From Mactromeris polynyma (Eukaryota; Mollusca; Bivalvia; Venerida; Mactridae), in the NCBI GenBank assembly GCA_032209605.1, contig JASFXZ010000044.1:2356001-2420000 (forward strand): 64,000 nucleotides of DNA, read 5' to 3'. The notes under the pieces are model-generated. The model was not told the origin of the DNA and searched no databases. It was given only the letters and a program-made list of their open reading frames with translations. Positions 10,640 to 21,400 of this stretch are shown here, piece after piece; within the stretch, counting starts at the first letter, position 1; the number at the start of each line of letters is the position of its first letter. The translations under genes were made by a program, and so were the position numbers.

Positions 10640-12010
10640 TATAATACATACAATGATGGTCATTATGTTGATAATTAGACCAGTGGTTGTGATGTTGATA
10701 ACGGTGGTTTTTTATTTGTTGGTAATGATGATACTTGTGGTGATGTTAATAATGATGATAATTGTGGTGATGTCGATAATGATGATAGTTGTGGTGATGT
10801 TGATAGTGATGATAGTTGTGGTGATGTTGATAGTGATGATAGTTGTGGTGATGTTGATAGTGATGATACTTGTGGTGATGTTGATAGTGGTGATAGTTGT
10901 GGTGATGTTTATAGTGGTGATAGTTGTGGTGATGTTGATAGTGATGATAGTTGTGGTGATGTTGATAGTGGTGATAGTTGTGGTGATGTTGATAGTGGTG
11001 ATAGTTGTGGTGATGTTGATAGTGATGATAGTTGTGGTGATGTTTATAGTGGTGATAGTTGTGGTGATGTTGATAGTGGTGATAGTTGTGGTGATGTTGA
11101 TAATGATGATAGTTGTGGTGATGTTTATAATGATGATAGTTGTAATGATGTCGGTAGTTATGACAGTTGTGGTGATGTTGATAGTGATGATAGTTGTAAT
11201 GATGTCTATAGTGATGATAGTTGTGGTGATGTTGATAGTGATGATGATTGTGGTGATGTTGATAATGATGATAGTTGTGGTGATGTTGATAGTGATAATA
11301 GTTGTGGTGATGTTAATAATGATGATAGTTGTAATGATGTCGATAGTGATGATAGTTGTGGTGATGTTAATAATGATGATAGTTGTAATGATGTCGATAG
11401 TGATGATAATTGTGGTGATGTTGATAATGATGATAGTTGTGGTGATGTTGATAGTGATGATAGTTGTGGTGATGTTGATAATGATGATAGTTGTGGAGAT
11501 GTTGATAATGATAAGTGTGGTGATGTTGATAACGATGATAATTGTGGTGATGTTGATAACGATGATAATTGTGGTGATGTTGATAACGATGATAATTGTG
11601 GTGATGTTGATAATGGTAATACATGTGGTGATATTGATAATGATGATAGTTGTGGTGATGTTGATAGTGATGATAGTTGTGGTGAAGTTGATAATGGTAT
11701 AATTGTGGTGATGTTGATAATGATGATATTTGTGGTGGTGTTGATAATGATGATAGTTGTAATGATGTCGATAGTGACGATAGTTGTGATGATGTTGATA
11801 ATGATAATAGTTGTGGAGATGTTGATAATGATGATAATTGTGGTGATGTTGATAATGATGATAGTTGTGGAGATGTTGATAATGATGATAATTGTGGTGA
11901 TGTTGATAATGATGATAATTGTGGTGATCTCGATAATGATGGTAATTGTGGTGATGTTTGTAATGACGATGTTAACAGTGGTGTTGTGTTTGTGATGATG
12001 ATGATAGGGA
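10640..12010. repeat. 27-bp minisatellite, C-depleted on plus strand
   Basis: About 50 units close to GTTGTGGTGATG followed by TTGATAGTGATGATA. The plus strand has almost no C for 1.3 kb, which is extreme strand asymmetry. Because 27 is a multiple of three, a long frame (357 codons from 10629) reads as a VVMLIVMIV-type repeat. This follows from the repeat and is not evidence of a protein. Variant units have GTAATGATGTC or GGAGATG. Confidence 0.9.
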
Positions 12011-12220
12011 TAATGATGTAACTGACATTGGTGACAATGATAATGGTTATGACGTGGATGATGATGATTGTAATGTGGTAATTGTGATGATGATATTGAT
12101 GCTTATGATGATGTTAACAATGGCACTACTGTTCATACAGATGTTTTGTAAAGAATACTGTCATCAAATAGTTTGTGCAAACATGGTTTTGATTTAGACA
12201 TTGCATTATGTATGGACTGA
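12011..12220. repeat. degenerate flank of GAT-rich array
   Basis: GATGATG-rich sequence continues the composition of the 27-bp array without a clear period, then fades into ordinary AT-rich DNA. Confidence 0.5.
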
Positions 12221-12290
12221 GCCCGTGCGGTAAGCTCAGTCGGTAGAACGCTCGACTGCTAATGTAGAGGTCGGGGCTTCGAAACTCAGA
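12221..12290 (+). pseudogene. tRNA-like head of a SINE
   Basis: TAAGCTCAGTCGGTAGAACG resembles a tRNA D arm with A box, and GGGGCTTCGAAACTC resembles a T arm with B box. The anticodon stem does not pair. It runs straight into five copies of a 54-bp unit, so head and array may form one element. Confidence 0.6.
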
Positions 12291-12555
12291 CTATGCGTAT
12301 GTTCTTCCGTGACAAATAGACTGAAGATAATGCATCAACTCAGACTATGCGTATGTTCTTCCGTGACAAATAGACTGAAGATAATGCATCAACTCAGACT
12401 ATGCGTATGTTCTTCCGTGACAAATAGACTGAAGATAATGCATCAACTCAGACTATGCGTATGTTCTTCCGTGACAAATAGACTGAAGATAATGCATCAA
12501 CTCAGACTATGCGTATGTTCTTCCGTGACAAATAGACTGAAGATAATATACATGT
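12285..12555. repeat. 54-bp tandem array (5 copies) after tRNA-like head
   Basis: CTCAGACTATGCGTATGTTC followed by TTCCGTGACAAATAGACTG repeats at 12285, 12339, 12393, 12447 and 12501 with almost no changes, so the expansion is recent. The unit is a multiple of three and opens an accidental frame of 110 codons. Confidence 0.9.
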
Positions 12556-13033
12556 ATAGCTATTTAAACACGGGTGAGAACTTGCGTAAAACTCAAAGCA
12601 AAACAAAGCATGGATCGTCCAATACATTACAGATTGAATGAGCTTCACTAAGCCCACGATAACTTCTTTTCATAAACATTTAAAAGACGGAAGTATAAAC
12701 ACGACATGTTTACACGCAAATTCTTAACAGCCGAATTGTTGATAACGTACTTATAAAAGATCTATTCAACAGACCGGTATTTTATCAAAACCTGACACAC
12801 AGCGAATTATGTTACATTGATATATGGCTGTATAACTGGATATCAAACACTAATTTATTATATTCTATGTTACGCTGATGATTTGGGGCTTTTCCAATGT
12901 TCTGTATTAGATAACTTCCTATTTTATGAGCAGCTTCAAAACTATTTCGATGAATTATAACCATGTGTAGTCCGATTATGACTTGTTATATATATACGGT
13001 ATAATGTCATGACATAGAACCTAAAGAAGAAAT
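12556..13033. other. intergenic, nothing recognised
   Basis: AT-rich sequence without an exon, RNA gene or clear repeat. Confidence 0.4.
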
Positions 13034-13330
13034 ATCTTGAAGATGGTCGGTGCAATTTGAAGGTTAAGATTAGTTGTGCATCATAAAAAATGCCGAGATG
13101 TTACGATTGCTGGTCACTCCAGATCCAAAATGGATTTCGGAAATTCAGTGGATTTCGGTAAGGTAATGTACCCCTTATCGATAGGTTAACCAATCCACGT
13201 CAAGGTTACAAACGTTGTATTGTTGAAGAGAAATTGCCTTGGTGGTTAACGTAAGTTTTGATAGGTTAACACAACACTGATATGCAAATAGCAAAACCAT
13301 GTTAGTACGAGTTGCTAATGTACGAAAAAC
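13034..13330. repeat. interspersed repeat family B
   Basis: It shares long blocks with 20629-20910, 51166-51330, 58928-59058 and 59440-59850. Markers are GATGGTCGGTGCAATTTGAAG, GTTACGATTGCTGGTCACTC, CCTTGGTGGTTAACGTAAG and GATATGCAAATAGCAAAACC. The complete copy at 20629 shows long terminal inverted repeats, so this is a MITE-type family. Confidence 0.7.
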
Positions 13331-13936
13331 AACCTTTAAATACACGTGAACAAAAAAGTACTTCCCCATTTCCAGGTATACAACGTACTGAAACTAGAAT
13401 GTGATGGGGATGTTAATGAGACACTATTTAAAGCGACTAAATCTTTATTTTTTGAGGCCAACGTTGAATGTACATGAGCATTGAAATCGAAAATTAACAT
13501 AATAAATGATCATGCATGAAATGGATGGATTGGTTTGGCTTTGTCAGGTTCATCAACATCTGTAAGCAAATAAGACGACAGTGATAACAAGTGGTAGTCG
13601 TCTTTCCATGGACCATATAGAAGGTTTACTGGTGTGTGAAGCATAAACACACAACGTTAGATGTAAACAAACTGAATATTTTGTGCCTCCAAAATTATGT
13701 TGTTTTGTGATTTTTTTAATAATCTGCGACTTTTTCGAAAACACTTCTTCACGGCCAGTTGACTTAATCAGTTTTTTCGGAATTAATTATCAACCAGTAC
13801 TTACTTGCTCTTCCGCAACCAACTGTCAACTTCTCCAAATGTGAAGGACATGACCGCGACAAATGTTTAACCATAAACTAACATTTAACTCGTATTTCAT
13901 GTGATTCGATTTTTGCACTGAATCAATAATGGGTTG
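13331..13936. other. intergenic before CACGTG array
   Basis: No gene or RNA seen. Sequence composition is ordinary AT-rich. Confidence 0.4.
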
Positions 13937-15858
13937 TATCATGTCACGTGTCTAAGGGGGTATCATGTCACGTGTCCATGGTGTGGTATCATGTCACGTG
14001 TCTAAGGGGGTATCATGTCACGTGTCTAAGGTATATGGTATCATTTCACGCGTCTAAGGTATGGTATCATTTCACGCGTCTAAGGTGTGGTATATCATGT
14101 CACGTTTCGAAGGTGTGTTATCATGTCACGTGTCTAAGGTGTGGTATCATGTCACGTGTCTAAGGGGGGTATCATGTCACGTGTCTAAGGTATGGTATCA
14201 TTTCACGCGTCTAAGGTGTGGTATATCATGTCACGTTTCGAAGATGTGTTATCATGTCACGTGTCTAAGGTGTGGTATCATGTCACGTTTGGAAGATGTG
14301 GTGTCATGTCACGTTTCGAAGATGTGGTATCATGTCACGTGTCTAAGGTGTGGTATCATGTCACGTTTCGAAGATGTGGTATCATGTCACGTTTCGAAGG
14401 GGTGGTATCATGTCACGTGTCGAAGGAATGGAATCATGACACTTGTCTATTGGATGGTATCATGCCACGTTTCTAAGGGGTTGTATCATGTCACGTTTCT
14501 AAGGGGTGGTATGTCACGTGTCTAAGGTGTGGTATCATGACAAGTGTCTAAGGGGTGGTATCATGTCACGTGTCTAACGTGTGGTATCATGTCACGTGGC
14601 TAACGTGTGGTATCATGTCACGTATCTAAGGTGTGGTAATATGTCACGTGTTTAACGTGTGGTATCATGTCACGTATCTAAGGTGTGGTATCATGACAAC
14701 GCGTCTAAGGTGTGGTAACATGTCACGTGTCAAAGTGGTGGTATCATGTCACGTTTGTAAGGGGTGGTATCATGACACTTGTCTAAGGTGTGGTATAATT
14801 TCACGTGTCGAAATGGTGGTATCATGTCATGTGTCTAAGGTGTGGTATCATGTCACTTGTCTAAGGGGTGGTATCATGTCACGTTTCTAAGGGGTGTTAT
14901 CATGTCACGTGTCTAAGGTGTGGTATCATGTCACGTTTGGAAGATGTGGTGTCATGTCACGTTTCGAAGATGTGGTATCATGTCACGTGTCTAAGGTGTG
15001 GTATCATGTCACGTTTCGAAGATGTGGTATCATGTCACGTTTCGAAGGGGTGGTATCATGTCACGTGTCGAAGGAATGGAATCATGACACTTGTCTATTG
15101 GATGGTATCATGCCACGTTTCTAAGGGGTTTTATCATGTCACGTTTCTAAGGGGTGGTATGTCACGTGTCTAAGGTGTGGTATCATGACAAGTGTCTAAG
15201 GGGTGGTATCATGTCACGTGTCTAACGTGTGGTATCATGTCACGTGGCTAACGTGTGGTATCATGTCACGTATCTAAGGTGTGGTAATATGTCACGTGTT
15301 TAACGTGTGGTATCATGTCACGTATCTAAGGTGTGGTATCATGACAACGCGTCTAAGGTGTGGTAACATGTCACGTGTCAAAGTGGTGGTATCATGTCAC
15401 GTTTGTAAGGGGTGGTATCATGACACTTGTCTAAGGTGTGGTATAATTTCACGTGTCGAAATGGTGGTATCATGTCATGTGTCTAAGGTGTGGTATCATG
15501 TCACTTGTCTAAGGGGTGGTATCATGTCACGTTTCTAAGGGGTGGTATCATATCACGTGTCTAAGATGTGGTATCATTTCACGTGTATAAAGGGTGGTAT
15601 CATGACAACGTGTCTAAGGTGTGGTATCATGACAACGTGTCTAAGGAATGGTATTATTTCACGTGTCTAAGGGATGGTATCATGACACGTGTCTAAGGGA
15701 TGGTATCATGACACGTGTCTAAGGAATGGTATTATTTCACGTGTCTAAGGGATGGTATCATGACACGTGTCTAAGGGATGGTATCATGACACGTGTCTAA
15801 GGGATGGTATCATGACACGTGTCTATTGGATGGTTTCATGTCACGTGTCTAAAGGGTG
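13937..15858. repeat. 26-bp minisatellite carrying CACGTG motifs
   Basis: The basic unit is GGTATCATGTCACGTGTC followed by TAAGGTGT, 26 bp, repeated about 70 times with short indels. Most units contain CACGTG or the variant CACGTTTC. Block 14246-14893 is repeated next to itself at 14894-15541, a 648-bp higher-order copy in which one change (near 14481/15129) was noticed. Several overlapping plus-strand frames of 70-150 codons are artefacts of the period. Confidence 0.9.
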
Positions 15859-16311
15859 TAATCAGAGTGTGGCAGCACTATATCTGCTTCAAGTTGTCCT
15901 ATATACCTGAAAAATGTCGGCGGGACGTAAAACCCAAAATTAACACACAGCTAGTATGTTACCAATTTTAACTGATAGTGGTTATTCCTTATACACACTT
16001 AACAACTTAACAAAGATACATGCAGCACCAATGAATAAAAAGGTGGTTGAACTAGCATGTATTTTGGAATTAAATTTCAACAAAATCTCACCCATCCCGC
16101 AAAATATTTTCCGCAGTTTTATTTATAGAAAATGAAACCCACAAAAACCACCGAAATTAAATAAAATGTAAATTAATACATTTTGGAAGTTATTTCATTT
16201 CATACCGAAATTGTATATGGTTCGTTAGTCAAAATACTGTTGTAATGTTGTTTTTGTTGCATTTTATATACATCTTGAGTAGCAATGCTTTTTATTCTTA
16301 GACCTTAGATT
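15859..16311. other. intergenic, nothing recognised
   Basis: AT-rich. No exon, RNA gene or tandem repeat is visible. Confidence 0.4.
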
Positions 16312-16473
16312 TAAAGACATCCTCGAGATTAAGACCACCTCGTTAATAAAGACCGTATTTTGATTGCTTAGTTTTCATTTTGCTTCCGCTATTTTACTCA
16401 ATAATCTGACCACCTCACAGCCAAGACTGACTTTCTTCAGAATCATATGTGCTCTTATTATTGAGGTATAATA
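16312..16473. repeat. pogo-like MITE, decayed copy
   Basis: GAGATTAAGACCACCTCGTT and CTTATTATTGAGGTATAATA keep the family interior and right arm, but both termini have diverged. Confidence 0.55.
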
Positions 16474-16546
16474 GTACATGTATATTGTTTTCAGTTAAAT
16501 TAGTGAACGAAAATAATACGACTTTCAGATTGGCGTAATGAAGACA

Positions 16547-16793
16547 ACTGGCCCCGATCTCCCGAAGCATCTCAATCTGAGCTAAATCTCAGCTCAAATA
16601 GTATCTCAAATTGGCGAGATTTTTCTCATCTTACCCCAGACTCGAAATCAATATTACAAAACAAAAATGATGAGATGAGTTTTTCTCAGAAATGTTTCAA
16701 GAGATTCAAAATGACATTGTCTCAAGCTCAGGCTTTTATTTGAGCAAAATCTCATATTGAGCTGAGATTTTTATTTGAGAGATCGGGCACTGG
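16547..16793. repeat. palindromic MITE with GATCTC ends
   Basis: CTGGCCCCGATCTC at the left pairs with GAGATCGGGCACTGG at the right. The arms continue with AAATCTCAGCTCAAAT and its near complement. The whole element could fold on itself. No coding sequence is present. Confidence 0.6.
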
Positions 16794-16926
16794 TCTCATT
16801 ACTGAGATGGTCAGATTGCTGAAGTTAAAATGTGGAATAAAACTTGTAAAACTGGTCCATAAAAATACGATCTTATTATTAAGGTGGTCTTAATTTTGAG
16901 ATGGTCTCTAAGTGATGTTTTACTGT
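16794..16926 (-). repeat. pogo-like MITE, partial copy
   Basis: The right end GATGTTTTACTGTA and the interior AAGGTGGTCTTAATTTTGAG are the reverse complement of the family 1 left arm. The opposite terminus is lost next to the palindromic element at 16547-16793. Confidence 0.65.
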
Positions 16927-18105
16927 ATTATTAATGTATTTACTAAGAATTAAGTAAACATATTTATCGTGATAACTCGGTCTTGTTAACAATATCACAT
17001 TGCAACTACTTTAAACAAGGATAAACTTTGAAGTGCCGACATCCTTTGTAAGGCGTGAAACAGTATATGACAATAACTTGAATTTCGTATGTATAAGAAT
17101 ATATGTATGCATAATTATAGTCCACCCTAGTACGTCACATCTTTATACTGTCGCTGTACAATCTGTTACGAAGACGCGTGTAAAAGTCGGAGTACAGAGA
17201 CACGTACGCGGGGCTAGCATGATAACTACATATCCTTAAAGCGGAGTACACGAATTTAATGTAAAACTGTCACTAATTATGAAGGTGTCGAACATATGCT
17301 TGGAATGTTAGTTTCCATTGTGTAAGGAGAAACACTGCACCCATGTTCACAAAGGATCAACTTGCCTCGATCTAGCTGATCTAAAAATATATTTGCAATT
17401 GTCATCAAGGACTTGAATTCTTTATGCAGGACTTCCCATAAATGACAGCAAAATTACCGAAATATCTTCTATTTAATGTCATGAGAAATTTTAAAAACAT
17501 TTCAACTTTACCTTATTGTTGAGAAATTACTTAATTATAGTTTAGACTGAAACGGATCTAGATCAGATTAACATTTTAACTTATAAAGAAATGCAGAAAT
17601 GGCAAACCCGCAGAATCGGCTGGGCAGTTGAAATGTCAAATTAATACAACTGTGCACCTAGCTTTATGAGTGAAGCTTATTGAAACTGTTAGTGCTACTG
17701 CATATACAGGCAATTCTTTGTATATACTAAATAATTATACATTTTGTTTTTGCTTTTGTGTACCTTTTGTTTGAGTGACACTGCTGCATGGAATAATATA
17801 ATGTGTATTAAGTTAGTTCAAATTTAAGACCATTTTGAAATGTATGTGTGAAAAATCTCGACACTTGAATCAGTTTAACATGTACATGTATTGTCAAACA
17901 CCCTGTACACGTTAAGACGAATAAGGCAAAGACAATTGGCACAATTCAGTCATATTCTGATAACAACCTTGATGCCAACCATGTAATAGGTCAACATATG
18001 ATGTTTGCCCGACATAAATGTGTCCTTGGATTATTGGCATATTTTTGGCGAACTGTTTTGTCGCGTTATGTTGCCGACAAAGCACTATTTAAGGTAAGAG
18101 CAATG
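16927..18105. other. intergenic upstream of EGF receptor gene
   Basis: No recognisable gene. It may hold the promoter and 5' noncoding exon of the receptor, but no clear TATA box or initiator was identified. Confidence 0.4.
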
Positions 18106-18420
18106 TCTTGTTGGAACGTTGGACCAACGCCGAGTATTAGGTTGGATAGACGTAAGCCTAACCTGGCATGTGTTGGCCAATCGTTGATGTATTGTTGTCT
18201 AAGCAATTTCACTGTGGGTACGAACCTAACTCAGGATGTATAATGTGTATATGAGGAAGCTATCCAGCTGGCTTACACACATCTGGATCACTGTAGCAGG
18301 TTAACGCCTCACGTTGGCCCAACGTTATGACAACGATTGGCCAATGAGCAATTTTACGTTAGACCCACTTTTTTGTAACACAGGTCCAATGGCGCGTAGT
18401 GTGACCAACATATACATGCT
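18106..18420. repeat. probable foldback element before receptor start
   Basis: CGTTGGACCAACGCCGAG near 18117 is a near inverted match of CTCACGTTGGCCCAACG near 18310. TTGGCCAATCGTTG and its complement CAACGATTGGCCAA occur on the two sides. The boundaries are uncertain. It ends within about 40 bases of the receptor start codon. Confidence 0.4.
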
Positions 18421-18455
18421 TTCAATCCATGTGTGTTTCTCTTTTTCATCAGGAA

Positions 18456-21400
18456 ATGAGGCTGTCCAGTCTAAACCTTGCCCCCATTGCTTTGATGGTT
18501 TTATTCTGGTACCAGGCTCAAGGACTAGAGACGTCATGTACCGAGAACCAAACCTCTTACCAGAGGCCAATATTGTACGTATTTTTGCTTCCATCAGTTT
18601 GACAATTTGTAATCATGGTCGTCTCGCTTCTCTTCTCGATTATTTTTACAGTATTTGTATAATTAGTTAAAATTCTTGCTGTATGAAAACTATATAAAAT
18701 CATGAGAAATTATATAAACTAAGTATCGACATAGTTTTATGAGTAGGGGACATCCGTGGCCGAATGAAAATGGTCGCTGACTTCAAATCACTTGACCCTA
18801 ACCACTGTGGGTTCGAATCTAACCCTTTATGTAGAATTTGTATGTGATGAAGCAGCTGGATCACGTTAGTACCCCAAATCATTCCGCTTTTAAATACGGT
18901 TGCTTACCGACATTGTTCTCTTTCTTTGCTCTCACATAATGAATGTATAAAGGCGATGGTGGGAGATTGCCAGATTCTCTGTAGGCGATGACCGAAGTGT
19001 TCCGAAAAAGCAATAATTGATGCTGATTGGATAAGTAACGGAACGATGAAACGCGGAAGTATTCAGTTACTGTAAACTTAAAATGAAGTTCCATAATGTA
19101 TTTGGTTTTGTCTTAAACCATTTCAGAGAGACACAATACTCGACTAGAATGACATCCACAGTTACGACGACGTATAGAAAATCTTGTAGCAATGTCAAGA
19201 AGACGATTATTGGTTGGTTGCCGTTTGTTGACTGTGAACCCAAGGAAATGTAAGATCGAATATAATGATTATGTACAATGTATATATTTATAAGATAGGC
19301 TATCCCGTCTAAGGCCATACTATTAATCTTCAGTTTCTCATGCACTTTTTTTTCAAACTCGAATGAGGGAAAGCAGACAATTTTAGTAAGTCAGATTTCT
19401 TGTATTTTCAAGAGGAGACCGATTGTGTCGTTATTACTGTAAGAATACAGTGGATACTTCAAGTATTTTACTTATTATTAAACAAATTACACATAATAAT
19501 GTTTTAATTTTAATCAATCGGACATGGTTTACTTGTCTCGATCAACCCTTAATAATAGCTAAATAAAATGCCAGAACCTGTTTACACTACAAAGTCAACT
19601 ATGAGAAAGCATTCAGTGATTGATAACGACCAGGAGACGTTAAATTAGAGTACATGTATATTAAAATCGGTTATAACATGGAGCCAATCTTGATTATTGA
19701 TTATTGACCATTTTTGACAAGTATCATAACCGTGTGGAAGGGAGACAATCCAATTTTGAGGAAATGGCTTTAACAAAGCCGCTAATCAAGGGAGATAATT
19801 ACTGATAGTTATCCAGTAAAGTTGCACATGAATGCAGAATTGCTTATATTAAACATGTGTCTTGAACGTATGGATTATGCATATACATTTTGTATACGTG
19901 TACAATCGAACTTCGAAACGTCGGACAGTTTTGGCTCGAACACAGTAGATACCTCGAACAGGTTCTTAAATACCCGCAAAATCCCTTCTTATTCCATAGT
20001 ATCTAACAGTAGAACACCCGAACCAAGATATGTCGAACACTCGAACATGATTTGCGGTTCATAGCTACCATTGCATTAATATTTCACCACAAATAGGTAT
20101 ATATATGTTATATGTCCGTGCACCTTTGGATTTTTGTTTATTGACGAGTGAGATTGGCAACATATTTTATTCGCATGCCGTGTTAATTACTGTACTTGAC
20201 GGATGCACAATATACATACATGTATACTTATGTGACAAACAAATCACTTGGTAGATCCATTAAATACTTAATGAACAAACAGGAAAACTTTAATTGTTAA
20301 TTTTTTATTGAATTGCAAAGTGAATAAAATTCTATAACAGTACTTTATCGTCTTTTATAAATATTTTAAACTCATTGTAAAATCCGTCTAAGTGTCAATA
20401 GTGGTATAAATTCCATATAATCTTCATCATTTTCGTAATGCGTAATGTATGTTCTTGTTTAGTCATGAATCGATATTTATTTTCATTTATGAACCATTGG
20501 CTTTGTGTCGAAACTCAATCTACAATTATGCAGCTCGGGACAGAAAGCAAAACATCCAATTTCTGTCCATTTATTTTACTTTTCGCTACGTTCATTCCAA
20601 TTGCTCATATCTTTCTTAAAATATAATTCGGCACAGCTGTACTAACATGGCTTTGCAATTTGCATATCAGCGTTGTGTAAACCAATCAAATCTTACGTTA
20701 ACCACTAAACCAACTTCTCTTCAACCGAACAACGTTTGTAACATTGACGCGGATTGGTTAACCTTTCGATAAGGGGTACTAGGGATACTTTACCTTAATC
20801 TGTTTTGGATCTGGAGTGACAAGCAATCGTAACATCGTAACAAATAGATTTGATTGGTTTACACAACGCTGATATGCAAATAGCAAAACCATATAAGTAC
20901 GGAAGCGCCGAACAAATCATGTATGCATACGCTTACCACTGAGAAATAAAATAGCTACATCGAAGGCAGACACATTTGGCTTTCCGTGGTAGTAAACATA
21001 AACCGCTGCTCATAGATCAAAGTAATGAATGAAATAGTCAGAAAGGTGACAGCCTCAATTCAGCTACCCCTGATATGTAGATCCAATGTATTTTTTAGCA
21101 CAGTACACAGACTCGTTGAAACAATAGTACGAGATATAGTGACGACGTATGTCACTGAATGCTGCCTGGGATATGAAATGAATCTTACTATTTGCGTGAA
21201 ATCTGGTAAATTTTCATTTGATACATTTTGGCGCTTCCATGATAAAACCTGTATTAGTGACGTTAGTTATGACGTCGAGTACTTCCCAATGAAAGTTTTG
21301 ACGTCACAAAATAAGTGCTATACAAAGCCGTAAGTGTTTTGATTTATAGAATTAAGCGAACTTGAAAATGTTCGTACTTGTGTTATGTAAGTCGTTGTTT

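Larger units (their letters stand above)
18575..21098 (+). other. receptor intron 1 with SINE and MITEs
   Basis: It begins GTACGT and ends TTTTTTAG. It holds SINE family A (18747-18890), a decayed TTCGAA-type pogo-like repeat near 19900-20040 and the complete family B MITE (20629-20910). The first half of a normal EMI domain is missing from the coding exons, but the phases of exons 1 and 2 join exactly, so no extra exon is required. Confidence 0.65.

Noticed and set aside
10629..11995. 357- and 96-codon hydrophobic frames as membrane proteins
   Set aside because: They follow the 27-bp minisatellite exactly and stop where units are out of register.
12309..12641. A 110-codon protein with repeats
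   Set aside because: The frame exists only because the 54-bp unit is a multiple of three. No domain or upstream promoter logic.
13948..15538. Several 70-154-codon frames in the CACGTG array
   Set aside because: Overlapping plus-strand frames are open in the same repeat. The duplicates are explained by the 648-bp block copy.
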